A stretch of DNA of 64,000 bases. Origin: Rhabditoides inermis. Lineage: Eukaryota > Nematoda > Chromadorea > Rhabditida > Rhabditidae. This document shows, one piece after another, positions 36,154 to 47,601 of the stretch. Where the stretch lies: positions 751,001 to 815,000 of the forward strand of contig CAWZYM010000232.1 in assembly GCA_963966185.1 (NCBI GenBank). Direction: 5' to 3'. The notes below the pieces were generated by a model. That model did no database searches. It was not told the origin of the DNA and saw only the letters and a program-made list of their open reading frames with translations. The position numbers and the translations under genes were made by a program. The stretch's first letter is position 1. Each line of letters begins with the position of its first letter.

Positions 36154-39100
36154 TGCCATTGTGTTGTAGATCGCGGCGATCGCGTCTCTTCTGCGCGGCG
36201 CCAAGAAGCCTGTGTTGCTGATTGGCTCGCAGGCCCTTCTCCCGCCCGTCAAACCCGACGACCTCGTCAAAGCCATCGAGGTACGATGGGCAGTATACTG
36301 TACTCATGTAGGTTACGGTATGCTCGTTTAGTCGCTCGGAATCCCGTGCTACCTGGGTGGTATGGCTCGCGGTCTGCTGGGAAGGGACCATCCCCTCCAG
36401 ATGAGACAGAACAGGAGGGACGCCCTCAAGGTGAGCGGCTGGCGGCGATCCTATAGATGTTGAAACAATATGTTTTGCGAATTGGACAGGATATTAGAGA
36501 GGGCGCGCAGCGCCCTCTCTCTTGGGTTAAAATAAGGCTCGCGCCAGAGTTAAGGGGTTAAAATAAGGGGTTAAAATAAGGCTCGCGCCCCCCCCCCCCA
36601 CGACACCCACCCGGTGGGTGGGTGTCGTTTCCAGTCACGCTAGCTGATAGCTAGCCCTCTGCTGGCGGGCGAGCGCGAGAGCACGCGAGAGAGCACGCTG
36701 TTTGGAGAGAGACAGATGTACTTTGGTGGCTGCGATCAGTAGGAATTTAGTAAGGGGAGAGAGAAAGAGAGAACGAGAGAACGAGAGAACGAGAGAACGA
36801 TATAACGATATAACGAGAGAAAAGGAGAAAAAGAGAGGAGGGAAGGAGGGAAGGAGAGACGGAGAGAACGAGAGAACGAGAGAACGAGAGAACGAGAGAA
36901 GGATAGAAAGAGAGAACGAGAGAACGAGAGAACCAGAGAAAGAGAGAAAGATATAAAAAGAGAACGAGAGAGCTAGAGAACGAGAGAAAGAGAGAAAGGG
37001 AGAAGGAGGGAAGGAGGGATGGAGAGAAGAAGAGAAGGATAGAAAGAGAGAACGAGAGAACTAGAGAACGAAAGAAAGAGAGAAAGAGAGAAAGAGATAA
37101 AGAGAGAACGAGAGAAAGCGAGAACGATATAACGAGAGAATTAGAGAACGAGAGAAAGAGAGAATGGGAGGAGGAGGGAAGGAGGGAAGGAGAGAAAGAG
37201 AGAAAGAGAGAACGAGAAAACGAGAAAACGAGAGAAAGAGAAAACGAGAGAAAGAGAGAACGATATAACGAGAGAGCTAGAGAACGAGAGAAAGGGAGAA
37301 GGAGGGAAGGAGGGATGGAGAGAAGAAGAGAAGGAGAGAACTAGAGAAAAAAGAGAAAGAGAGAAAGAGAGAAAGAGAGAAAGAGAGAAAGAGATAATGA
37401 GAGAACGAGAGAAAGAGAAACCGATAGAAAGAGAAAACGAGTGAAAGAGAGAACGATATAACGAGAGAACTAGAGAACGAGAGAAAGAGAGAAAGTGAGA
37501 AGGCGGGAAGGAGGGAAGGAAAGAAGGAGAGAACGAGAGAACGAGAGAACGAGACAACGAGACAACGAGAGAACGAGAAAACGAGAGCACGAGAGAACGA
37601 GAGAAAGAGAGAACGATATAACGATATAACGAGAGAAATAGAGAACGAGACAACGAGAGAACGAGACAACGAGACAACGAGACAACGAGAGAACGAGAAA
37701 ACGAGAGCACGAGAGAACGAGAGAACGAGAGAAAGAGAGAACGATATAACGATATAACGAGAGAAATAGAGAACGAGAGAAAGAGAGAAAGAGAGAAAGA
37801 GAGAAGGAGAGAAGGAGGGAAGAAGAGAAGGAGAGACGGAGAGAACGAGAGAACGAGAGAACGAGAGAACGAGAGAAGGATAGAAAGAGAGAAGGAGATA
37901 AAGAGAGAACGAGAGAACGAGAGAACGAGAAAACGAGAGAAAGAGAGAACAAGAGAAAGAGAGAACGAAAGAAAGAGAGAACGATATAACTAGAGAACGA
38001 GAGAACGAGAGAAAGAGAGAAGGAGGGTGGTAGGAGGGAAGGAGGGAAGAAGAGAAGGAGAGACGGAGAGACGGAGAAAACGAGAGAACGAGAGAACGAG
38101 AAACGAGAGAACGAGAGAACGAGAGAACGAGAGAAAGAGAGAAAGAGAGAAAGAGAGAACGAGAGAAAGAGAGAACTGGAGAACTAGAGAAAAAGAGAAA
38201 GGGAGAAGGAGGGAAGGAGGGAAGGAGAGAAGAAGAGAAGGAGACACGCGAGAACGAGAGAACGAGAGAACGAGAGAACGAGAGAACGAGAGAACGAGAG
38301 AAAGAGAAAACGAAATAACGAGAGAACTAGATAACGAGGGAACGAGAGAACGAGAGAAAGAGAGAAAGGGAGAAGGGGGGAAGGAGGGAAGGAGAGACGG
38401 AGAGACGGAGAGACGGAGAGAACGAGAGAACGAGAGAACGAGAGAACGAGAGAACGAGAGAAAGAGAGAACGAGAGAAAGAGAGAAAAGAGAGAAAAGAG
38501 AGAAAGAGAGAAAGAGAGAAAAGAGAGAAAGAGAGAACGAGAGAACGAGAGAACGAGAGAACTAGAGAACGAGAGAAAGAGAGAAAGGGATAACGAGAGA
38601 ACGAGAGAAAGAGAGAACGAGAGAAAGAGAGAACGAGAGAAAGTGAGAAGGAAAGAAGGAGGGAAGGAAGGAAGGAGGGAAGGAGAGGAGGAGAGGAGGA
38701 GAGAAGGGGAGAAGGAGAGAAGGAGGGAAGGAATGGGAGGAGAGAAGGAGGAAAGGAGAGGAGGAGAGAAGGAAAGAAGGAGAGAAGGAGGGAAGGAATG
38801 GAAGGAGAGAACGAGAGAACGAGAAAATATCGAATAAATTTGAAATGAAATTGATGAAATAATGAGAGAAGAACATGTTACATGTATGAAGACGAGAGAG
38901 AAAATTTCTATGAAATTCAACAAAAGGACATATATTATCTTTTAAAAGTACTTCCGTAAAAAGTGTTGTTTGTGTTAACCTGATTCAAGAAAAGCGCATG
39001 CATATATTATTAATTTTCGAAAAATCAAATCGTAAACACCTGAACATGAAAACTAACACAAACTTGCTCTTTCAAAACGTTGAATAATTTTTGAATAATT

Positions 39101-39924
39101 AATGTTGAATAATTCCATGTTTTATTTTTTTGACATTTTTATACCTGAAACATTGAGTCAAACAACATCACGAATAACATTTTATTTTACTGATAAATCA
39201 TAAATAATAAACCGCAAAAAACACTAAATAAACAAAACAATCGTATTATTCTGAATGTTACGTGTAACTATTCTATATTCGTTTGAAAGAGCAAGTTTGT
39301 GTTAGTTTTCATGTTCAGGTGTTTACGATTTGATTTTTCGAAAATTAATAATATATGCATGCGCTTTTCTTGAATCAGGTTAACACAAACAACACTTTTT
39401 ACGGAAGTACTTTTAAAAGATAATGTGTGTTGTTGCAGGACGCTGACCTGACCATCTTGGCGGGAACTGTGTGTGACTTCCGTCTGTCGTATGGCCGCGT
39501 GCTGAGCAGGAAGAGCAAGATCGTCTCCCTCAACAGAAACCACAGCCAGCTCCACAAGGTTATCGATTGTAGCCAGGGGTTATCGATCGATTGATTGCTT
39601 GCTTGCAGAACGAGAAGGCGTTCTGGAATGCGGACGTGGCTGTGCAGTCTGATGTGGCGTCTGTGATTGTGCAGCTGGCTATGCAGATGGGAAAGGTGAG
39701 CATTCGGAGGGACCTTCAGGTGGGTGAGCAAAGTACACTCACCACACCTCACTGTTCACTCGCCACGCCTGCTCACCCATGCTAACTGTGTTTTGTTGCT
39801 GCCTGATTGGTATAACAAATACATTTCGTTGTTCAGGGCTACTCGAAGCCGACGGAGTGGGTGAAGACACTGAGGGAGGGAGACTCTGCCAAGGTTTGAA
39901 GAGTGCGAAGAGAGAGAGAGAGAG

Positions 39925-39964
<40 letters not shown>

Positions 39965-40964
39965 ACCTGCCTTTCAGGAGGCGGCTAACCTCAAGAAGAT
40001 TGCCGCTCCTCTCGCCAACGGATTCATCAACCCCCTCCACTTCCTCGAAAAGTTTGACAAGGTATTTTCGATTGATCGATTTGTTGATTAACTGATGTAT
40101 GGTGTTGAGACTCTGCCGGACAACGCCATCCTGGTGGCTGACGGTGGGGACTTCGTAGGCTCTGCCGCGTACATTGTCCGCCCGCGCGGGCCTCTACAGT
40201 GGCTGGACCCCGGGGCGTTCGGAACACTCGGAGTCGGGGGAGGATTCGCACTCGGAGCGAAGGTGGGAAAGGGTAGGGGGGGGGAGGGAAGAGAGCGAGA
40301 GGGAGGGAGAAAGAGAGGGGAAGGAGAGAGGAGAGAGATGTGGTGTGTCTAGGTGGTGCACCCCGACCGTCCCGTGTACATCATCTGGGGCGATGGCTCG
40401 TCCGCCTACTCCCTCATGGAGTTCGACTCGTTCACCCGCCACAAGCTGCCCGTGAGTGACAGTGACAGGATGACAGAGTGACAGAGTGGCAATGACAGGT
40501 GACTGGAGTGATCGGGAACGACGCGTGCTGGACGCAGATTGCGAGGGAGCAGATCCCCATGTTCAACTCGGATGTGGCTGTCAACCTGGCGGTGGGTGGA
40601 GGGAGGACAGGGGAGAGAGAGAGCATGACTACAACTGGGAATATACGGAGAAGATTAGAGAGGAAGAAAGCTGGTAGAGAGGTACATAGATGATTGCCAT
40701 TCCAGCGCACCAAGTACGAGGATGTGGCGATTGCTCTGGGAGGATGGGGCACCTCGCTCAACGCTGACAATGTCGACAAGTCGGAGGAGGTATGCCTCCC
40801 CTTCTCCCCTCTCTTTCCCTCTCTCCCCTCTCCCCCCTCTCCCTCTCACCCCTCCCTTGCAGGTGATGCGCGAGGCTCTCGCGAAGAACAAGGCCGGTCA
40901 GTCTGCCCTCGTCAATGTCCACATTGGATCCACCGACTTCCGTGCTGGCTCCATCTCTGTCTAG
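34170..40964 (+). CDS. ILVBL/HACL2-type ThDP enzyme (2-hydroxyacyl-CoA lyase 2)
   Basis: Animal ILVBL (HACL2) is an ER-membrane thiamine-diphosphate enzyme cleaving 2-hydroxyacyl-CoAs in fatty acid alpha-oxidation. Eighteen exons give about 632 aa, the length of vertebrate ILVBL. An N-terminal hydrophobic anchor ([17 protein letters not shown]) is followed by RHGGE. The catalytic Glu lies in VDTRHE, followed by FAADAVARL and TAGPGLTN. The C-terminal ThDP motif is [12 protein letters not shown] then GNDACW. The end is [12 protein letters not shown]. The intron after RRDALK (about 36431-39438) is 3 kb and holds a hairpin, a purine satellite and an inverted-repeat element. Two other introns share a 42-bp sequence (35495-35536, 35913-35954). 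An AATAAA lies at 41104-41109. Confidence 0.93.
35495..35536 (+). repeat. 42-bp intronic repeat, copy 1
   Basis: Begins GTGAGGGATCTG and ends TTTGAAAC. It differs by one base from 35913-35954 in a neighbouring intron of the same gene. Confidence 0.9.
35913..35954 (+). repeat. 42-bp intronic repeat, copy 2
   Basis: Second copy, starting 5 nt after the donor of the intron that follows the PKGFIA exon. Confidence 0.9.
36600..36628. repeat. Perfect 13-bp-stem GC hairpin
   Basis: Starts ACGACACCCACCC and reads back as GGGTGGGTGTCGT with three bases between. It directly follows a C13-like run (about 36588-36599). The purine strand contains GGTGGGTGGG-type runs that could form alternative structures. 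Confidence 0.85.
36754..38827 (+). repeat. 2.1-kb purine-rich satellite in the ILVBL intron
   Basis: Imperfect repeats built from GAGAACGA, GAGAAAGA and GAAGGAGG words, almost free of pyrimidines except in CGA, CTAG and GATATA words. It forms most of the 3-kb intron. The long Ser/Phe/Leu or Arg/Glu/Lys frames across it are compositional. Confidence 0.95.
38934..39424. mobile_element. Inverted-repeat element (MITE-like) abutting a splice acceptor
   Basis: Arms of about 145 bp (38934-39080 and 39280-39424) are near-perfect reverse complements, with outer ends ATTATCTTTT/AAAAGATAAT, around a 200-bp AT-rich loop. The right arm ends only 14 nt before the exon starting at 39439, so the pyrimidine tract and branch region of that acceptor derive from, or abut, the element. 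No clear target duplication was identified. Confidence 0.8.
39917..39962 (+). repeat. (GA)n microsatellite
   Basis: GA run in the ILVBL intron after the GDSAK exon. Confidence 0.9.
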
Positions 40965-41103
40965 GCAGCAGAGATCGTCGCGAGAAAGCGCCCCCAAGAG
41001 TATCTATCAGAGTATTATGCATTCCTGTCCTGCTATTCAGAGGTTGTGCGAGCCTGATCTGTTCACCGCTGTGCCCATGCCCATGCTCATTTTTTGAAGT
41101 TGT

Positions 41104-41109
41104 AATAAA
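41104..41109 (+). promoter_or_regulatory. Polyadenylation signal AATAAA (ILVBL homologue)
   Basis: 140 nt after the stop codon at 40962-40964. Confidence 0.6.
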
Positions 41110-41531
41110 TCATTTTAATATTTGAAGCATCTTTACCGAAATTGGTTTGCGTAATGAAATGAGTGAGACAATTTTAACAAAATGAGACTATTTTTGTAGC
41201 TCGCATCAATCGAGAGATTAGAATATCTAGATTCATCATACGCTTGAGGTTGTCCCTGTCTGCATTGTGCGTGTGAGGAGGCGAGTAGCCCTGTTTCTTT
41301 GCCTTGTCATTTCTCGCCCCCCTTCTCTCGCGCGCGGCTCGCTGCTTCTGTTCCCTCCGCGCACGCACGTCAGTTCTCTCTGTCATGTCATTTCGGTGGT
41401 TGATTGCCACCGCCTTTCGTGATCATTTCGCTTCAGGTGCGAAAAGCTGTAAAAGTTCTCACTTGATTCCTTTTTCTTCTTGGATATTACTTCTGGGTTT
41501 TTCTCCATCTTATCCTTCAGTCCCTGCCGCG

Positions 41532-43850
41532 ATGCGAGAGGAAGGCAGCGTGAAGCGCGTCTACGAGGCGTTACAGCTGAGAGGGGTACGGTACATTGAA
41601 TTTGGAGTTCTGTACTTTCCTGCCATTTAGAGAGTACTCGATGAAGAGATCCAGGATTCTTGTGACAGCTCGTCATCCGAAGATGAACATTCCAGTCCCG
41701 CCGTCATCACCGTCACTGTGGTTGGGTGTACGGTATAATACCGTATACAATGTGTTCGTTGTAGGACCAGACGATGGTGCGGCCGGTGGTGAAGCTGGTG
41801 AAGAACAATGACAACAACGGACAGTTGTTCATCAAGGTGCCAGGCTCCGCCCACTTCAGTAACTCGCCTTACTTACAGGGCAGTCCGTTCTGGCAAATAA
41901 AGACAAAGGCGGATCGGATTTCATCAAGAGACGAGACGGATCTGACGATTCCATCGGCCAGCCAGATCATGAAGGACCTCCACGACAAACACCACAACCT
42001 GCCAGATGCACCCCTGCCGAGGTATAGAAGGGAGAGGGAGAGAGGGAGGGAGAGAGAGATATACTGCAGACCGAAGTTGAACCCGTGGATGGATGCGATC
42101 AAGATGGCGAAGCGCGACCACCCCTACTTTGAGAGGGTAATTGCTGTTCTGTAATCACCACATACGGTAGCGACAGTATTCCTTACAGACGAACATCGCT
42201 AACAACATCGCCTACGCGCTTCTGCTGCTGGACGAGAAAAAGGGGAAGGGCATGGATCGACAGGTAGGCTCCTCCCCTCAAAGCCCCGCCCACACTCGCT
42301 CATTTTAGTGGAAGATGTGCAAGTACTTCATTCCGGACCACTTCATTGAGTACAAGAGGGATGATGTGAATCAGAACGTGAGAAAAAGGAAATATATGAT
42401 ATGAGGTGGATGACGTCGCGTTGCAGAAGACGATTCCGTGGAAGCCGAGTGGGAAGGGCGTGTGCAAGAAGGAGAAAAAGAAGAAATCATCCATGAAGAA
42501 GGTAGTCTCTCTCTCCCCCCTCTCTCCCCCTCTCTCTATCTATCTATCTCACTCTCCAACTCCTCCAGTCGTCGTCTCCTGCCGCTTCTGCTGAGGGTGG
42601 CTCGAAGCCGACTGCGTGGAAGAAGCTCACCCTGCGTGTGGGGAGTATCCGCAGCCGGAGCAGCAGGGAGAGCCGAGAGAAGGCGCAGAGGAGCAGTGAG
42701 AAGGAGAAGGGCAGTGCCGACCACGACGGAAAACACTTCAAGGTCACACCGCTACCACGTCCACACACCCCTTTCATGTTCAGATCCACCCTCCGCCCCC
42801 GCCACCGCCTCCCAAGGAACCATTCATCGAACCGATCGAGATCCTGCGCAAGGTACGGTACCTACCGTACTCCACTCACCTACAGTATACCTGTTCAGCA
42901 GCGCGCGGCGGAGAAAGACGCGTCTACGGACGGGTTCGATACGCAGGAGGATAGGGACTACTACGAGTGTCCGGCGGTGGCGGAAGCGAGAGAGAAGAGG
43001 GAGAAGGAGAGCAGAGAGAAGGAGAGCAGAGAGAGGGAAAGCAGAGAGAAGAGCAAGGAGAAGGAGAAGGAGGGAGGCAGTCGGGACCGGCTGCCGTCTC
43101 CGAATGCGAACAGACAGAGTGGCACCAAGGTGCCCTCTCCCCGCCCGAAGGAGGAGGGATCGAAGCCGGCCGAAAAGAAGACTGTGCGGGAAAGGAAGAT
43201 GAAGTCACCCGGAGCGCCCCCGGGCACAGCGGCCAAGGATAAGGAGGAGGTAGTCCCAACCACATGACTATTGTGACGTCATGTTCAGACGACGCCCAAA
43301 GCGAATCCAGAGAGAAAGATGAAGTCTCCGGCAGCTGCCTCCAGCACTGGACACAAGGAGAAGGAAGAGGTGACGTCACTGACATGACGTCATTGCATGA
43401 CTGTTTCAGACGACACCGAAGGCGACTGTGCGAGAGAAGGCGTCAACTGGAGCGAAGCCGCCTGCAAAGGCTGCCAAAACCGCCAGGAAAAAGGTATTTT
43501 ACATGTTCTGTTTCATTTTCATTATTTACTCATGTTTTTAGTCTTCTACAGCGCCGCCGAAGAAGAAAATACGAGACACACTCACTGCACAGGAAAGCGA
43601 TAAGAAACGAATCGTCAGAGACAATCTTGCGGAGATATAGTACGTAAATATAGTACGTTTTAGTACGTTTTCTCTTTTTCTATCTTCTCTCGCTCTGTCT
43701 GTGATTCTCACCCCTCTCTCTTTCAGCAAAGCACTGGACGATGAGGACAAGGCTGCGGCAGCCAAGGAGGCTCAGGAAGCAGCTAAAGAGAAGGCAAAGG
43801 AGAAGGGGAAAGAGAAGAAGAAGAAGCCGCCCGAGTTCACTCGTCTGTAG
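41532..43850 (+). CDS. Unrecognised protein with Lys/Glu/Ser-rich C-terminal half
   Basis: Family not recognised. The start (MREEGSVKRVYEALQLRG) is 11 nt after a TATCCTTCAG acceptor and 567 nt after the ILVBL stop on the same strand, compatible with trans-splicing or an operon. The N-terminal half looks folded (MVRPVVKLVKNNDNNGQLFI, SPFWQIKTKADRI, LNPWMDAIKMAKRDHPYFER, NNIAYALLLLDEK, MCKYFIPDHFIEYKRDD). The rest is basic and low in complexity, with repeated ERKMKSPG/ERKMKSPA blocks from tandemly similar exons, suggesting exon duplication near 43190 and 43320. It ends KKKKPPEFTRL at TAG 43848-43850. Nuclear or chromatin association would fit the composition but is not shown. Confidence 0.75.
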
Positions 43851-43969
43851 AAAGAAGAAAGGAGAGAGAGGAAATCTTACAAACTACTGTTACAAAACTA
43901 GCAATCTGTTAAAACGAGCGTCTTAGATCGAGTTTAGTGCGTGTGATTGAACAAGGAGCGAATTCTTAG

Positions 43970-43975
43970 AATAAA
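43970..43975 (+). promoter_or_regulatory. Polyadenylation signal AATAAA
   Basis: 120 nt after the stop codon of the gene at 41532-43850. Confidence 0.55.
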
Positions 43976-44128
43976 GTGTTGGAGAATTTGTTTCTGTTTG
44001 TTATCGCAGTCCTAATTGGCTCCCTTTGCCCGCACAGCGAAGTATTGAATATTCATGAGGTGGATTGATTGGTTGACATTGTGAGTGAGATGAAATAGTC
44101 TCGCTCCGACCACGCATCTCACTCGACA

Positions 44129-44456
44129 ATGCTCGCGTACGCGCCTCTGCTATTGCTGCTTGCCGTCTTTGTACAGTCGGTAAGAGTAGTTCCCCCATAC
44201 CTGCCTTTCCTTCTCTCACTTCTCCGCTTATCGGTATCTTCCAATAAAAAGCTGCTATTCTACTCTACGAGTATAACGAACAGATTGTACTATACAGTAC
44301 TAAAACGGCAATCTGCAGGGCTGGTCTCAAATCGACGTGCGTCTGTGTCTGGTGCAAGGCATGGTGGACTTTGCCTGTCTGCAGAGACTGGGATGGAGTC
44401 CTCCCCCGCCCGAGAGACTCACTGTGCCACCAAGGAGGGTCAAGATCGCCATATAA
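44129..44456 (+). CDS. Small secreted peptide, 60 residues
   Basis: Two exons. The first encodes MLAYAPLLLLLAVFVQS, a typical signal peptide, and ends at a GTAAGA donor. The second, after a CTGCAG acceptor, starts GWSQIDVRLCLVQGMVDF, includes a second Cys, then Pro-rich WSPPPPERLTVPPRR, and ends VKIAI at TAA 44454-44456. After signal removal about 43 residues with two cysteines and dibasic RR/R sites would remain. It could be a neuropeptide-like or other secreted peptide; the family is not recognised. It converges with the small heat-shock gene, with stop codons 57 bp apart. Confidence 0.6.
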
Positions 44457-44477
44457 ACACGAACAGTGCATAAACAG

Positions 44478-44483
44478 TTTATT
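44478..44483 (-). promoter_or_regulatory. Polyadenylation signal AATAAA (small heat-shock gene)
   Basis: On the complement, 31 nt past the heat-shock stop, and only 22 nt past the stop of the convergent small peptide gene, so the two 3' UTRs probably overlap. Confidence 0.65.
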
Positions 44484-44513
44484 ACAAGTGTACACTGGTG
44501 GACTGGTGCCTGT

Positions 44514-44913
44514 CTAGTTTGACTTGGGTACGATCTGAATGGGGATGACCTTTGGGTTATTCTCTGGCTGTTTGTCGTAGCGGACAGTGAGGACTCCCTC
44601 CTTGGACAGCTCTGACTTCACTTCGTCACCCTGCAACGATACAGTTTCGAATGCCTTGAAAATGTTATGGCAACATGACTTTTTTGTGAGACCATTTCCT
44701 TTTCATAATTCTTTCCATATTTTCTAGGAGCACATGTGAAACACACACACACCTTGACTCCGGCCGGCAGCTGATACTTGCGGGTGAACGAACGCTCGAT
44801 CTGCAAACACAAAGGGATTATGCAAATGAGGGAGAGAGAGAGGGGGGGGGAGAGAGAGAGAAAGGGGGGAGAGAGAGAGGTATATGAGATAGAGAGAGGG
44901 GGAGAGAGAGAGG

Positions 44914-44967
<54 letters not shown>

Positions 44968-45219
44968 GGGATACTCACCTGTCCGTACTTGTCCATTTTC
45001 TCCGCGTGTCGAGCTTCCACGATCAGCTGATTGTCCACGATGTTCACCTAAAAGTTTATATTTTAAATCGAACTTTTGAAAAAAAATGAAGCATACACAC
45101 CTTGAGTTCCTCGGGCTCGAACTGCGAGACATCGAGGGAGACGGAGAACTCCTTCTCGGTGTCGACGACCTAGAGAGAGGGGATGAGAGAGAGAGAGAGA
45201 TAAGGAGAGAGGTATATGA

Positions 45220-45250
<31 letters not shown>

Positions 45251-45440
45251 GGAAGAGAGAGGGAAGAGAGAGACTCACGTCGACTCCGTCCCCGACTTTG
45301 TGTGACGTGAGCATGTTGTGGTCGTTCCAGTATGGTCTGAGTGAGGGTCGATCGAAATGATCGAAGTGATCGTCGAAGAATCGCGTTCCGAATCCCATAA
45401 GGGGAGAGAACGGAGGCCCGAAACGCAGACGACGGTCCAT
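44514..45440 (-). CDS. Small heat-shock protein, alpha-crystallin family
   Basis: ATP-independent chaperone binding unfolding proteins. Five exons give about 155 aa. The N-terminal arm is rich in Phe/Asp/His (RFFDDHFDHFDRPSLRPYW). The alpha-crystallin domain includes FSVSLDVSQFEPEELKV, VDNQLIVEARHAEK, RSFTRKYQLPAGV and LSKEGVLTVRYDK. A C-terminal IPI motif (VIPIQIV) is typical of oligomerising sHSPs. The ATG follows a TTCTAG acceptor by three bases. No clear heat-shock element was found in the 500 bp upstream. Introns carry (TC)n runs on the sense strand. Confidence 0.93.
44918..44956. repeat. (GA)n microsatellite in sHSP intron
   Basis: GA run within the 44.82-44.97 kb purine-rich intron; a second run lies at 45181-45270. 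Confidence 0.9.
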
Positions 45441-46010
45441 CACCTAGAATCATATAGCAGTTCATATAGCATCTTTGATTTTTTTTAGCAGTATCGCGTC
45501 AGAACTACTCGTATTCACACACGATATTTCCGAGCAACTCTCGATCTACACAAACGTCCGCAATGTTTTGCTTTTCACAGGAAATCTGATTACGTGATTT
45601 CTTCTTATCAACGGGTAATGCGTTCCGTTAGAATTGCATTTACGGCCACGTAGGGAGACAATTATGGTATGAGTGGAATCGAAAATCGCGGAAGTGAGTG
45701 CTGTAGTGAGAAACAGAGAGTGGTGAACTGGTGAACACAGGTGGAATGATAAGAGGAAAGGGAGGAATGGGTTATTTATGTATTCGATTCAACTGATCAT
45801 TCGCGAACCCTCCCGCCGCCCTCCCGCCGCTTCCGTAAGCTGATAGGCAAGCGAGAGAGAACACGGCGGAGGGAGAGAGTGAGACAATGAGAGCGAGGAA
45901 GGGAGGGTGAGGGACAGTGACCAAACAGTGCGTGGGCAGAGTGGGATGAGTCAAAGTTGCGAAACAAACACGAGGGAGAAACGTTTATGAACAAATTGGT
46001 TATTTAGTGT
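45441..46010. other. Spacer between sHSP and 7TM gene
   Basis: About 570 bp. No exon recognised. It holds the putative sHSP promoter and the 3' flank of the neighbouring receptor gene. Confidence 0.4.
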
Positions 46011-47601
46011 TTAGACTGCACGATGATGGGAGGAACGTGGCCGTGTGCGAGGGAGGAGGGAGGGTCGGCGAGAGATGGAGAAGGAGCAGCAGACGGAGCA
46101 GCAGACGGAGCAGCAGTGTAGGCGTCGTCCCGATGAGAGCACCTCAACCCAATCTTTCTCCCATCGCTCTTTCTCTCCCTTGCACCTTTTCATACTTGTC
46201 TCCTGTACTTCGCTCGTTCCAATCGGCTGTGGATGGATCTGTCCGTAGGTGTGTTTCAGAGACGCGCAGAATGTCGCGTGAACAGACTTCTGCACGTCCA
46301 TACTGCGAAAGACGAAGGTTTGAAAGGGCGAGGCTTATGCACAGACCTCATCGTGTAGTACATTTTGTATTTGAATATCGTGGCGAAGCTGGTGAGGAGA
46401 CCGGCATAGACCTGAACCTAGAGAATAGGCCCGCCTCCTGAGACCCCGCCCACCTGGATCACTTCGCGCGTCTCCTTGTCGAAGTCAATGGACATAGCGG
46501 CAAGGGCGTTGGGAATGACATACCTGCGCGTCATATGGTAATTGTAATATAAGAAAGAACGTTACCCAATAACTGCTATGAAGATCATTTCTCGGATTGC
46601 TTTTCCGAGACGCCGCTTGCTCTCTTCACCTGAAAGAGTTGTTGTATAGACACTTGCTAAGGCTATTTAGAAAGACCACCCACGTAGTTTTCGTATGTCG
46701 ACCAGATATGCTGCGACGGAGAGAACAACTGCGATCACTGTACCCACTACGAATAACATGTACAGCCAACTTCTGAAAGACGATGTGAATTTGTGATTAC
46801 TAAAATCACCTCCGATGAATGCCATTAAATACACCGTAGAGAGTACAAAAGTGAGAATCTCTATAAAACATAAGTTTTTGTTACCGTTTTTGTTACTATC
46901 ACCTCGCATATAATTGTCCGGGTGATATCAATTCTATGATAGTGTCGAGAAAGAAAATGAATACTCCAAAGAGGAGGGGAAGAACCATTTGACAGGCAAC
47001 CAGAAGGACTTTGTTGAACGGACGCAGCCTGCAAGTATAGAAACATCACTCATGCACCAGTATTATGTGTTGTATAAAGTATAATAGTATTATAGAAACA
47101 TCAAGTGTTTTCCATATACAGCACAAAGTGACAAGTTTGGCTACTATAAAAGTTATCTGCTCAGAATAACTAGTACTTACTGTCTGATATAGTACACAGT
47201 AACGACTCGATAAGCAGCCGTCGACACTCCATGGGCTATGCCAACTGAGAAGAAGAAAGCCGGCAGAGCCTGGAAAGATGCTGTAGAAATAAGCAAACCA
47301 TACCACTTACCTGAATGTAGAAGCAATCGCGTTGTGTCGGAAGGAAATCTGGTACAAATACAGTAATGACGAATGCAATGTTGCCCAGCTGATAGAAGAC
47401 ATCACAAGATTCGTAGAAGAGACGACAGTAGTTGAGGGTCGTGTGCAATTCTCTGCAAGAAAGTGACAATGAGAATACATGATCTGTCACTCACTTGTGG
47501 TAGATTGTAGCACAAATATAGATTGCGTAGCATCCAAAACATATACACGCAAAGAGCATGTACAATACTATCGCTGGAAGTAGTAGGTAGTCTGGCAGCA
47601 T
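46011..47601 (-). CDS. Nematode serpentine (7TM) receptor, family unclear
   Basis: Seven hydrophobic segments are spread over about nine short exons: MLPDYLLLPAIVLYMLFACI, GNIAFVITVFV, ALPAFFFSVGIAHGVSTAA, VACQMVLPLLFGVFIFFLD, SWLYMLFVVGTVIAVVLSVA, MIFIAVIGYVIPNALAAM and VYAGLLTSFATIFKYKMYY. The pattern DCFYIQALPAFF between TM2 and TM3 resembles the Srg superfamily more than the Sra-type receptors at 24-33 kb, but the assignment is weak. The ATG at 47601 is two bases after TTTATTTCAG, a classic acceptor, so trans-splicing is likely. The C-terminus after the last TM (about 46310 downward) is uncertain; the stop at 46011 is the first in the best frame. Confidence 0.7.

Noticed and set aside
36702..38923. 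Several 130-200-residue frames on both strands
   Set aside because: Compositional frames of the purine satellite in the ILVBL intron.
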